A stretch of DNA of 64,000 nucleotides, taken from positions 16,661 through 80,660 of the forward strand of contig NZ_JAILPX010000074.1 in assembly GCF_024699275.1 (NCBI RefSeq), read 5' to 3'. Below the pieces are notes generated by a model. That model saw nothing but the letters and a program-made list of their open reading frames with translations, made no database searches and had not been told where the DNA came from. Positions 1-7,918 of the stretch are shown here, piece after piece (position 1 is the first letter of the stretch; every line of letters starts with the position of its first letter). The DNA comes from Selenomonas sp. (lineage in GTDB: Bacteria > Bacillota_C > Negativicutes > Selenomonadales > Selenomonadaceae). The position numbers and the translations under genes are program-made.

Positions 1-214
1 CCTTTAGATTTCCGAATTCCTGAAAAGATATAGCCGTTTCCCATTCTTCCCGTACCAGACCTGCGCCCCGCTTGACGGTTAAAAAATACTGGCTCTCCCC
101 TATCTGGCGGATGCGGATTTCCGGCTCCAGAGAAATATAGCCCTGTGCTAAGAAGGCAAATTTCTCCGGCAGTGGCGGCAGCTTTTCCACCAAGAATTGA
201 CGTTCGATTTCCAT
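1..214 (-). CDS. CYTH domain protein (partial, C-terminus beyond window)
   Basis: The protein starts at the ATG at 214 and runs off the left edge of the window, leaving about 71 N-terminal residues. It opens with MEIERQFLV, the EIERKFLV-type signature of CYTH proteins (triphosphate tunnel metalloenzymes), followed by a QGYIS segment, an EIRIRQ strand and a LTVKRGAGLVREEWE stretch. These carry the alternating charged residues (ExExR, RxR, TxK, ExE) that line the tunnel in this family. Family members hydrolyse triphosphates or make cAMP; which one cannot be told from the fragment. It begins 4 nt after the stop of the P-loop gene at 219, so the two are probably co-transcribed. Confidence 0.8.
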   Translation of the reverse strand, partial: MEIERQFLVEKLPPLPEKFAFLAQGYISLEPEIRIRQIGESQYFLTVKRGAGLVREEWETAISFQEFGNLK

Positions 215-218
215 GGGC

Positions 219-731
219 TTACCGCACCTTCAGATCCAAGGCGACTTTATCGGTTTCCCAGGGAGAAATTACCGTATAGGGAATCTGCCATTTTTCCAGA
301 ATCGTGATTATCTGTTCATCTTTCTCCTTGGCCTGTTCCAGATTGGTTTCCTTGCGGCCGTCAATGCTGATGAATTCGTCGTTGCGCCGCAGCAGGTAAT
401 TGTAGTTCTCGTAGCGGTTGAACTCCTGCATCACCAGCGTATCAAAGGCCTCACTGGGTTCCCGGTTATAGATGATATTCAGAGGCAAAGGGGAATCACA
501 GACGGCGTATTCCACCCCGTAATCGGCCAGAGTCCTGGTGCGGTGAGCCTGTTCGGCAAACAGATAGAGCTGATCCTTGACAATATCGGTGGCATTCTGA
601 TACCAGAGCCACTTGGCGTACTCGCCCACCAACTCTGTCCGGTAACCTTTTCGCTTGAGCTTGGAATACACATCGGCAGCGATGGTGCTCTTGCCGATAC
701 CGGCGCCGCCAAAGAAATTCAAAACTTTCAA
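219..731 (-). CDS. P-loop (AAA_28-type) ATP-binding protein
   Basis: A protein of about 170 residues with a clear N-terminal Walker A motif, GGAGIGKST, directly after a hydrophobic strand (KVLNFF). The body, with ELVGEYAKWLW, a Cys-Asp-Ser-Pro segment and ITILEKW, resembles small AAA_28/nucleoside-kinase-like ATPases. The substrate is unknown. Start choice: an ATG exists at 737, but a GGGAGG ribosome site (738-743) abuts it with no spacer. The TTG at 731 lies 6 nt from that site and is the better start. The gene is followed after 4 nt by the CYTH gene, suggesting a two-gene unit acting on phosphorylated small molecules (inference). Confidence 0.7.
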   Translation of the reverse strand: MKVLNFFGGAGIGKSTIAADVYSKLKRKGYRTELVGEYAKWLWYQNATDIVKDQLYLFAEQAHRTRTLADYGVEYAVCDSPLPLNIIYNREPSEAFDTLVMQEFNRYENYNYLLRRNDEFISIDGRKETNLEQAKEKDEQIITILEKWQIPYTVISPWETDKVALDLKVR

Positions 732-754
732 TGTCATCCTCCCTAATCATAAAG

Positions 755-779
755 GGGCAACGTCATCAAGACGTTGCCC
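755..779. terminator. Hairpin with T-run, possible terminator
   Basis: A perfect 10-bp inverted repeat (GGGCAACGTC / GACGTTGCCC) with a 5-nt loop lies just upstream of the P-loop gene. The T-rich tract (TATTTTTT) is on the plus-strand side and the minus side has only TTT. It may end transcripts arriving from the MATE gene or act in either direction. Confidence 0.5.
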
Positions 780-832
780 TATTTTTTATGGTTTTAGCAC
801 GGTTGAATACCGCGGTCTCTTCTAGAAGTTTA

Positions 833-874
833 CCACGCCAGAGCGGCAAAAGCAAGGCGGCCGCTCTGGCGTGG
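833..874 (-). terminator. 15-bp stem-loop after the NRPS operon
   Basis: CCACGCCAGAGCGGC and its exact reverse complement are separated by 12 nt and begin 8 nt beyond the stop of the MATE-fusion gene. The stem is strong and GC-rich but is not followed by a T-run on the minus strand. It is most simply the end of the four-gene operon, possibly as an RNA-stabilising or weak terminator hairpin. Confidence 0.55.
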
Positions 875-881
875 CACGGAA

Positions 882-2642
882 TCAAATCGTCAAGGTAATG
901 GTATTGAATCCCTGATAATTGCGATAGAGGAACTGCTGGGCATGGGATTTTACCGCATGCAGAACCAAAAGCCGAATATCGTAATTTTCCTTTTGGGCAG
1001 ATAGTTTAGCCAGATTTTCGGATATCAGGGACAAGGGGTCCAGCTTTTCCCCATTGTTCCGCAAATGGAGCTGAAAAGAACCATCCTCTTTGGCCAAAAG
1101 CGTCAACTGTGTCAGCAGGGAATCATCATCCATGGATTGGGCCCGCTCAGCCATAAGGCCGCAGATTTCCTCCACCGCCAGACGCAGGGTATGACGTTTC
1201 TGGGAATCTGCCCCCCATTGGGCGGCAAAGGCTTCAATAGCATCCAGCTGTTCGGCTACAACAGCAAGTTTTCCCAGAAAGGACGCACTATAAATTCGCT
1301 CCGGAGATAGTTTTACCTGCTCGCCATTTTTGCGCTTGTAGAGATAGAGAATTATCAATGTGCCAATCTCTGCTAAGGGATAGACCAGCCAAAAGGCCGC
1401 AAAACCAAACTCAGCCAACAGGAAAGCCAGGGGCATACTGACCCCTAACCGCCGCAGGAACACAATCAGAAAAGCGCCCTTTTCATCTTCTTCGGTTTGC
1501 AGATAATTTTGTAAGAGCAAAGTAAGCCCCATGAATATGGTGCCAATACAGAATACCCGGGCTGCATAGTACGCAAGCTCAGCATCCTGGATATCCTCCA
1601 GGCCGAAAAGCAGATCCAGGATTTGGGGATACAGGATAACCAGCAAAGTGGCCAGGATACCCCAAAACAGGGAGTACCCCAAGGCATAGCGAAAGGTCCG
1701 ATGCAGCTCCGTCTGATTCCCTTCGGCGAAGAAGGTGGAAAAGAGCGGCTGGGACGTCTTGCCGATGAATTCGTAAAGGAAGATGAACAGCAAGGACAGA
1801 TTTTCAATGATGTTGAATACCGCTACCCCATCGGTTCCCGCCAGCTCCAGCACCAGATGGATAGCTGCCAGGGTAAAGATGGCGTCAAAGATATACTCCG
1901 AAGAGGTGGCAAAACCCAGCCGCAGCGGCTTAATGGCATCCCGCCAGGGAATAGTCCGGGAACGGAGGGATAGTTCACCATCTTTCCGAAAGAGGATATA
2001 TCCCAAAGCGATACCAACAGCCAACAGATTGGCGATAAAGAAGCCAAAGCTGCAGCCGGCAATCCCCCAGTCAAACACGAAGAGCAGAAGAGCACTGATG
2101 CCCAGATTCACCACCCCGCTGGCTCCTTGAATGACCACAGACAGATTATCCGCGTTGTCATTGCGAAGATAAGCGGTCAGCACTTCCATGAGGATTTCAA
2201 AGGGTATGCCCAGGAGAATGTACAGGATATAACTCCTGACCATCTCATAGACCACCCCATCCTGGGGACCGGTGCCCAGCATGGCCAGCAGGCTGTCTTC
2301 AAAGAGCAGGCCGGCTGCGGTAATGGTAAAGCCCACAACCGCAGATAGACGCAGACAAAAGTTGAACAGTCCCAAGGCATCTTCCTTTTTTCCTTCGTGC
2401 ATAAGGTTGCTGAAGACGATGGCTCCTCCCATGGAAAGGCCAAAGACGAAGAAAGTAGCTAGCAGGAACAACGGGGATACAAAGCCTACGGCAGCCAAAC
2501 CATCCATGCCGATGGCATGACCCACCAGAATGGTATCCCCCATCTCGGCTAAAGACAAGCCTATGGCTGCCAAGGGTGCAGGCAGAACCGCATGGAAAAA
2601 CATCCGGCGGGTAAAATACGCGTAATCGATTTTTGGGTTCAA
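882..2642 (-). CDS. MATE family exporter fused to a degenerate RsbW-like ATPase domain
   Basis: Residues 1 to about 455 form a complete MATE/NorM-type transporter of about 12 membrane segments, with the typical early motif (AEMGDTILVGHAIG) and a second-half counterpart. It would export small organic molecules using an ion gradient. Residues about 465-586 are a cytoplasmic extension resembling the GHKL domain of anti-sigma kinases (RsbW/SpoIIAB). It has an LRLAVEEIC helix in the N-box position, NNGEKLDP in the G1-box position and a C-terminal FNTITLTI strand. The N-box Asn, the G1 Asp and the G2 glycines are absent, so ATP binding or kinase activity may be lost. The start is a TTG preceded by GAAAGGA. 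It is the last gene of the operon, 19 nt after the NRPS. I infer that it exports the NRPS product and docks the STAS protein. Confidence 0.8.
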   Translation of the reverse strand: MNPKIDYAYFTRRMFFHAVLPAPLAAIGLSLAEMGDTILVGHAIGMDGLAAVGFVSPLFLLATFFVFGLSMGGAIVFSNLMHEGKKEDALGLFNFCLRLSAVVGFTITAAGLLFEDSLLAMLGTGPQDGVVYEMVRSYILYILLGIPFEILMEVLTAYLRNDNADNLSVVIQGASGVVNLGISALLLFVFDWGIAGCSFGFFIANLLAVGIALGYILFRKDGELSLRSRTIPWRDAIKPLRLGFATSSEYIFDAIFTLAAIHLVLELAGTDGVAVFNIIENLSLLFIFLYEFIGKTSQPLFSTFFAEGNQTELHRTFRYALGYSLFWGILATLLVILYPQILDLLFGLEDIQDAELAYYAARVFCIGTIFMGLTLLLQNYLQTEEDEKGAFLIVFLRRLGVSMPLAFLLAEFGFAAFWLVYPLAEIGTLIILYLYKRKNGEQVKLSPERIYSASFLGKLAVVAEQLDAIEAFAAQWGADSQKRHTLRLAVEEICGLMAERAQSMDDDSLLTQLTLLAKEDGSFQLHLRNNGEKLDPLSLISENLAKLSAQKENYDIRLLVLHAVKSHAQQFLYRNYQGFNTITLTI

Positions 2643-2661
2643 GGCATAATTCCTTTCTCCA

Positions 2662-5600
2662 TCAGTGGTCCAACAAATGCATGATTTCCTGCACTTTTTT
2701 ACCGGCCACTAAAGCATGGATAACCTGAGTATAATCGGCCATGAATCTCTGCACAAAGGCATCGCTGTATTCTTTGGTATTATAGGTCAAATTCAGATAG
2801 AAATCGTCTTGACGGCGGTGGACAAAGAAATCAAAATTCTCTTCCTCAAAGTCCTCGATTTCTTCGTAATAAGCCTTGCCACCACAGAAATCAAAGGCGC
2901 CGTCCACATCCTCGCCCTGATAGGCAAAGGCAGCAATCAAAGGCACAGGATCGCCTTCGTAGAGGGCATGACGCCGACACTGAAGAATGCTGTCCTGGGT
3001 CTCTTTGACAAAGCGTTCAGCGGTCATATCCTCCTGCCAACGGACGCAGAGGGGATAATGACGGTATATGGCCCCCATGGTGCGCTCATAACGAATATCA
3101 TCACGGCCGTTGTAGATGGTCAGGGCAGCGGCGGCCTGTTCGCCATTATTCCGCGCCTGCAACAGGCCAAAGGAAGCTGCCAGCAGACTGCCGTCAGTAA
3201 TTCCCTGGGCCTTGGTAAAAGCATCCACCGCTTTAAGGTCGATATGCAGCGGGACCATGATATCCCGCGTGTCATTTTCGCCCTTAGGATCTAAATCACC
3301 GGGCAGTTCACTTGGCCGCTGCGTAAAGGACTGCACATAGTTATGATTCCACTGTTGTTCCTGCTTATAAGCCTCCGTAGCCATGGTATCTTCAATTTCA
3401 TCATAGTAGTCGAAGATGGTGTATTCTTCCGGCTCCAATTCTTTGCCCTGATAGGCTGCATCGATATCTGCCAGGAAAATATTGAGGGAATCCCCATCAA
3501 TAATGGGATGCAGGAAATCAAAGTAGAATTCCTTGCTATGTGTTCCGTCAGCTTCTTCAATAAGGAAGAGCCGGGTAACGAACATGCGGGTTTCCGGCTT
3601 GTTCATGGACTGGCGTATACTTTTCTTTAGGTTATCGTAATCCTGCCGGGATATATGCTCAACCACGGGCTTTACAGCTGCCATATCACCGCTGCGCCAG
3701 CGCAGCTCACCTGTTTTGGTGGCCGTAAGCCGGGCATCCACAGCAGGATGGGCTTTTAACGTCGATTCAATGGCCGCAGCCAGTCGTTCCATATCCGTTT
3801 TGGGGTCCAGGGATACCGTGGCATCACAATGAAGACCATAGCCCTCCTCCAGGGAGTTGCCCCAATCATAATGGAGCTGATGCAAAGGACCAAAGAAATG
3901 GGTATCCCGGACCTTGCCCTGAGAAGAATTCTTTTGACGCTGATTTAAGAGACTGGCTATGCCCATGGGGGTCTTGCCCTCATAAATCAAGTTGAAATTC
4001 AACTGCAAATCCCGGCATTCTGAAAGGAGCCGGATCATGCTGAGGCTGTCGCCGCCAGCGGCAAAGAAATCCTCCGCTGCACTGACTCTGTCCATTCCTA
4101 AGGCCACACCGAAGCCCCGGGCAAGTTCTGCCTCCACATCATTCTTAGGTGCCACATAGGGAGTAGCACTGGCATAGATTTCCGGCTCTGGCAGAGCTCT
4201 GCGGTTCAACTTGCCATTCTGATTGCGGGGAATGTCCGGTATCTGCATGATGGCTGCAGGTACCATATAGGGTGGTTTGCGCTCCCGGATAAAATCAGCC
4301 AGGGCTTTGGGATCAATCGTTTCTGAAGATACCACATAGGCTGCAATGAACTTGCCCCCCGCGGGGTTGTCACAGGCCACCACGGCAGCATTTTCCACCG
4401 GTGGAAAATCGTGGATGACGCTCTCCACCTCGGCTAGTTCCACCCGGAACCCCCGAATTTTCACCAGACCATCCCGGCGGCCCACGAATTCGATATTGCC
4501 ATCGGGTAAATACCGGACAATATCACCGGTACGATAGGCCGTAGCATAGTCCGAATGCTGACTGAAGGGATTGGCAATAAAGACCTCCTGCGTCTTTTCC
4601 GGCCGGTTAAGATAACCGCCTGTAACCTGCACACCGGCCGTCCAAAGCTCGCCCAATGCCCCTGGCGGCACCCGGCGGCCGGCACTGTCCACAACGTAGA
4701 TAGCCGTATTATCCATAGGCGTGCCAATGGGAATATCGGGTTGGTATTTGGTCACATCATAACAGGTAATGGCAACGGTGGACTCGGTGGGGCCGTATTC
4801 ATTGGCCATGATATAGGGATAGACAGGCTCAAAGGGAACCAGTTTCTCTCCCCCGACCACGATATATTTCAAAGAGGGACAATCCATGGTCAGGGCAAAC
4901 TGCCGCCCCACCTGGCTGGGGAAATCTGCCAGATAGATTTGATGCTTGCGGATGAGCTGCGCCAGTGCCGGCAGGTCTAATTTCTTTTCTTCGGGAATAA
5001 CCACCACAGCGCCCCCCACCGTCAATATGGGATACATATCCGCCAGGGAGCCGTCAAAACCATAACTGTTATAGCAGGTTACCCGCTTATCTGCCGCAGA
5101 GTCAAAATGGTGCCGGTGCCAGGATGCAAAAGCCATGAGATTTCTATGCAGGAGACGCACGCCCTTGGGCACGCCCGTGGTGCCGGAGGTATAAATCAGC
5201 ATGAACAGGTCATCCGGCTGCGGCCCTTCGATGGCGGCCAGTTCTGTTGCATTTGGTTTGGGCAGTTGGGGAATTTCCGACAAGCGCAGGGTCAGCCCTT
5301 GAAAATCCGGGAAATTAGCCAAACGATCTGCCAGCTGATCATCCACAATCAACAGTTTGACTGCAGCATCCTTCGTCATAAAGGAGAGGCGCTCATCGGG
5401 ATAGTTGGGATCCAGCGGCTCATAGGCGCAACCGGCTTTCAATACCCCCAGGGAAGCAATGACCATGTATTCAGAACGGTCAAGCAGAACCGCTGCCGTA
5501 TCTCCTCGCCCTAATCCCTGTTGATGCAGGAAAAAGGCTAACTTATCGGAAAGTTCTGTTACTTGTGCGTAAGTATATTCCCGCTCTTCATAGATGACGG

Positions 5601-6291
5601 CAATATTATCCGGCATCCTTTGCGCAGCCGCCCGAAACTGGTCAATAATCGTAGACTGACGGTCATATTCCCGCTCCGTTTGGTTAAACCGATCCAAAAG
5701 ACTCATGGTTTCTGCTGGCGTAATGACCATATCTGCCAGCGTTTCAGCCTGCGCTAGATGCAAAAGGATTTCCCGCCAGGATAGTCCCATGGACTGGATA
5801 AACGCTTCAGAATAATGGGCAGATGCATAGCGGATTTCCAGTTTATCCATTGTCACCTGGAAAATCAGTGCCAATCCCGCTTGCTGCTTCAGAGGAATAT
5901 CTCCATCCAAGGCCAAGGCTATGCCCCGACCCTTCTCCTGCCCCAACAAATCCCAAACAGCTTCCCTTGTCCAGCTGTAGGCAGCAGCTTCCTTGAGCAT
6001 GGAGGCCGAAGCTGCTGCCAATTTCTGCGGAGAATCTTCCTGACGCCAACTCTGCCGCAGAGGCAGGAATTCCTGCTTTTCATAGACGATGAGCCCGGCT
6101 TCTGTAAGTCCTCCATATACCCCCAGCAGATAAAGCACACTGGCAAGCTTTTCCCCTTTGCTGCTCTCATGTTCATAGGCCAGTGTCCATTTCTGCCACG
6201 GATTATCGGCAGATTCCCGCCGGTCTGGCAAAGGCAGACAGTCCGGCATTTCATCCGCAAAATTTTTTTGACACCATGTTTCCTTATCCAT
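2662..6291 (-). CDS. Nonribosomal peptide synthetase, (partial C)-A-T-C
   Basis: About 1,209 residues. Residues 1-200 look like the C-terminal lobe of a condensation domain without the HHxxxDG half, ending in the usual linker (LLDRFNQTEREYD). The adenylation domain (about 205-700) carries all core motifs: LKAGCAYEPLDPNYP, YTSGTTGVPKG, NEYGPTEST, YRTGD, GRRDGLVKIRGFRVE and NGKLNRRAL. A carrier domain follows with FFAAGGDSL (Ser about 749), then a second condensation domain with HPIIDGDS (His about 928, Asp about 932). There is no thioesterase or reductase domain. A manual alignment to the GrsA pocket gives roughly D-G-A-D-V-G-E-V-A-K, which I cannot assign to a substrate. The ATG at 6291 has a GGGG ribosome site; a TTG one codon earlier is less likely. 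It sits 21 nt after the STAS-C gene. Confidence 0.9.
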   Translation of the reverse strand: MDKETWCQKNFADEMPDCLPLPDRRESADNPWQKWTLAYEHESSKGEKLASVLYLLGVYGGLTEAGLIVYEKQEFLPLRQSWRQEDSPQKLAAASASMLKEAAAYSWTREAVWDLLGQEKGRGIALALDGDIPLKQQAGLALIFQVTMDKLEIRYASAHYSEAFIQSMGLSWREILLHLAQAETLADMVITPAETMSLLDRFNQTEREYDRQSTIIDQFRAAAQRMPDNIAVIYEEREYTYAQVTELSDKLAFFLHQQGLGRGDTAAVLLDRSEYMVIASLGVLKAGCAYEPLDPNYPDERLSFMTKDAAVKLLIVDDQLADRLANFPDFQGLTLRLSEIPQLPKPNATELAAIEGPQPDDLFMLIYTSGTTGVPKGVRLLHRNLMAFASWHRHHFDSAADKRVTCYNSYGFDGSLADMYPILTVGGAVVVIPEEKKLDLPALAQLIRKHQIYLADFPSQVGRQFALTMDCPSLKYIVVGGEKLVPFEPVYPYIMANEYGPTESTVAITCYDVTKYQPDIPIGTPMDNTAIYVVDSAGRRVPPGALGELWTAGVQVTGGYLNRPEKTQEVFIANPFSQHSDYATAYRTGDIVRYLPDGNIEFVGRRDGLVKIRGFRVELAEVESVIHDFPPVENAAVVACDNPAGGKFIAAYVVSSETIDPKALADFIRERKPPYMVPAAIMQIPDIPRNQNGKLNRRALPEPEIYASATPYVAPKNDVEAELARGFGVALGMDRVSAAEDFFAAGGDSLSMIRLLSECRDLQLNFNLIYEGKTPMGIASLLNQRQKNSSQGKVRDTHFFGPLHQLHYDWGNSLEEGYGLHCDATVSLDPKTDMERLAAAIESTLKAHPAVDARLTATKTGELRWRSGDMAAVKPVVEHISRQDYDNLKKSIRQSMNKPETRMFVTRLFLIEEADGTHSKEFYFDFLHPIIDGDSLNIFLADIDAAYQGKELEPEEYTIFDYYDEIEDTMATEAYKQEQQWNHNYVQSFTQRPSELPGDLDPKGENDTRDIMVPLHIDLKAVDAFTKAQGITDGSLLAASFGLLQARNNGEQAAAALTIYNGRDDIRYERTMGAIYRHYPLCVRWQEDMTAERFVKETQDSILQCRRHALYEGDPVPLIAAFAYQGEDVDGAFDFCGGKAYYEEIEDFEEENFDFFVHRRQDDFYLNLTYNTKEYSDAFVQRFMADYTQVIHALVAGKKVQEIMHLLDH

Positions 6292-6312
6292 CAATCCCCA
6301 TCCCTTTTCCGT

Positions 6313-7908
6313 TTATTTGAGCAGTTCCATGATTTGAACGTTCTCATCCTGTAATCCCTGTACCATCTTTTCCATGGTGGCGGCAAACTTACGCATATTC
6401 CCCTCGGTGTAGCGGAAGTTGTCATAATCCAGTACCAGGGAATAGGTGCCATCATCATGGGAATTCATTTCGATATCCAACGTGTTATCGGCAGCTGAAA
6501 TATCATTGGCAGGCATTTCTACGACATTGGCTTCTCCACCGGCAAATTTCATGGAGCCCCGGCGTCCCATACTGCCCTTCTGCAGGATAAAACTGGGAAT
6601 ACCATCATCCAAATCCTCTTCATAGACCACACGCAGGCTCTTCCGGTATTGCAGTCCTTCGTTAATCTTATCTTCCAGTTCCGTTAAGTAGGTCAGCACG
6701 TCCATTTCCCGGCCAAACTTCCAACGCAGGGGGAACTGGTCAATCATCAATCCCATAAGCCGCCGCTCGGCAGAAGTCATGCGGCCATTGTGCACCCAGC
6801 CCAGAATGGCATCCTTCCGATTCCTTGTCTTGGCTAAAGCCAACAGCGCTGCTCCAATAAAAAAGGTATTTTCTGTGAAACTTTTACCCTTAAAGAACTT
6901 TTTATCCATTCCGGCAAAGGGAACCTCAATCTCATGTTCCGGCGTTTCCCGTTCGCCCTGTACATCCGGTTCGGGCAGATACTCTTCCTCCGTAAAACCT
7001 TCCAGCATCTTACGCCAGTAATCCTGACCCACCTGTCTTTCTTCCTCAGAAAGATTATTTTCGGACAGGATATAATCGCTGTACATATGAATTTTCCCTA
7101 AGCCCTTTACTTCTTCCCCTTTCATGATCTGATTATAGCGTTTTTCCAGATCCCGCCAAAAGAGCAGCACGATGGCTGTGCCGTCCATGATGGCATGATA
7201 GAAATCCATATAAAAGAGATTAGCTGAGGCCGTCTTCATCAGGTAGATACGGTAGAGCGGATGGTCAATCAATTCATAAGGAAGCTTCAGCTCCTGTTTG
7301 CGTTTTTCCAATGCTTCATCCGACAGGGTTTCCACGTAAACCTTGCCCACTTCCCCATCAAACCTTTGGCAGATTTCCCCGGTTTCCGGATGAAAGACCA
7401 GGCGGCAGCGGAAGATATCGTAGGCGGTCAGCAGGCTGTTGAGTGCCTCTGCCAGTTTTTCCATATTGATGGAGGAATCCATCTGAACCAACGCGCCGGT
7501 GTTCAGCATGGTGGACTGGGCTTTCTGGAAATGGGTATCCACCATCCAGCGCTGTACAGGCCGCAGCGGATAGAATATGGGGCTCTTTGCATCGGTTTCC
7601 CGTTCCACAATGGTGACCACATTATCAAAACGGGTGGCATTGAATACGCCCATCACATCTTCCGTAGGATAAAGTACCTTTATATCCCCACCCTGTTGGG
7701 TCATTTTTTTCTTGGCTATGATCAGGGAGCGTAATCCAGCCGATGCGATATAGCTCAATTCGGAAAAATCCAATTCCGCTTCCTGTATCCCCTCGGCTGC
7801 TTCAGCGAAGGCCTCATTGAAATCTCTGGCCTCCAGTGTGCTCAATTTTCCCTGCAGCTTCATTCTTAAATGGCTTCCCTGTTTTTCGGTGGTAATCATC
7901 AATCCCAT
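6313..7908 (-). CDS. STAS domain fused to NRPS condensation domain
   Basis: Residues 1-105 form a STAS (SpoIIAA/RsbV anti-sigma-antagonist) domain. It includes the strand-helix LDFSELSYIASAGLRSLI, in which Ser56 occupies the position phosphorylated by anti-sigma kinases. Residues about 110-531 are an NRPS condensation-type domain: FYPLRPVQRWM at its start, then FYHAIMDG (His238, Asp242, Gly243) matching the catalytic HHxxxDG apart from the first His, and an IGWVH/LMGLMIDQFPLR segment in the second lobe. The domain would condense or position acyl and aminoacyl groups for the neighbouring NRPS, which lacks a complete N-terminal C domain. A GAGGA site precedes the ATG. I know of no characterised protein with this architecture. 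Phosphorylation control of condensation is inference. Confidence 0.85.
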   Translation of the reverse strand: MGLMITTEKQGSHLRMKLQGKLSTLEARDFNEAFAEAAEGIQEAELDFSELSYIASAGLRSLIIAKKKMTQQGGDIKVLYPTEDVMGVFNATRFDNVVTIVERETDAKSPIFYPLRPVQRWMVDTHFQKAQSTMLNTGALVQMDSSINMEKLAEALNSLLTAYDIFRCRLVFHPETGEICQRFDGEVGKVYVETLSDEALEKRKQELKLPYELIDHPLYRIYLMKTASANLFYMDFYHAIMDGTAIVLLFWRDLEKRYNQIMKGEEVKGLGKIHMYSDYILSENNLSEEERQVGQDYWRKMLEGFTEEEYLPEPDVQGERETPEHEIEVPFAGMDKKFFKGKSFTENTFFIGAALLALAKTRNRKDAILGWVHNGRMTSAERRLMGLMIDQFPLRWKFGREMDVLTYLTELEDKINEGLQYRKSLRVVYEEDLDDGIPSFILQKGSMGRRGSMKFAGGEANVVEMPANDISAADNTLDIEMNSHDDGTYSLVLDYDNFRYTEGNMRKFAATMEKMVQGLQDENVQIMELLK

Positions 7909-7918
7909 GGATAATTCC

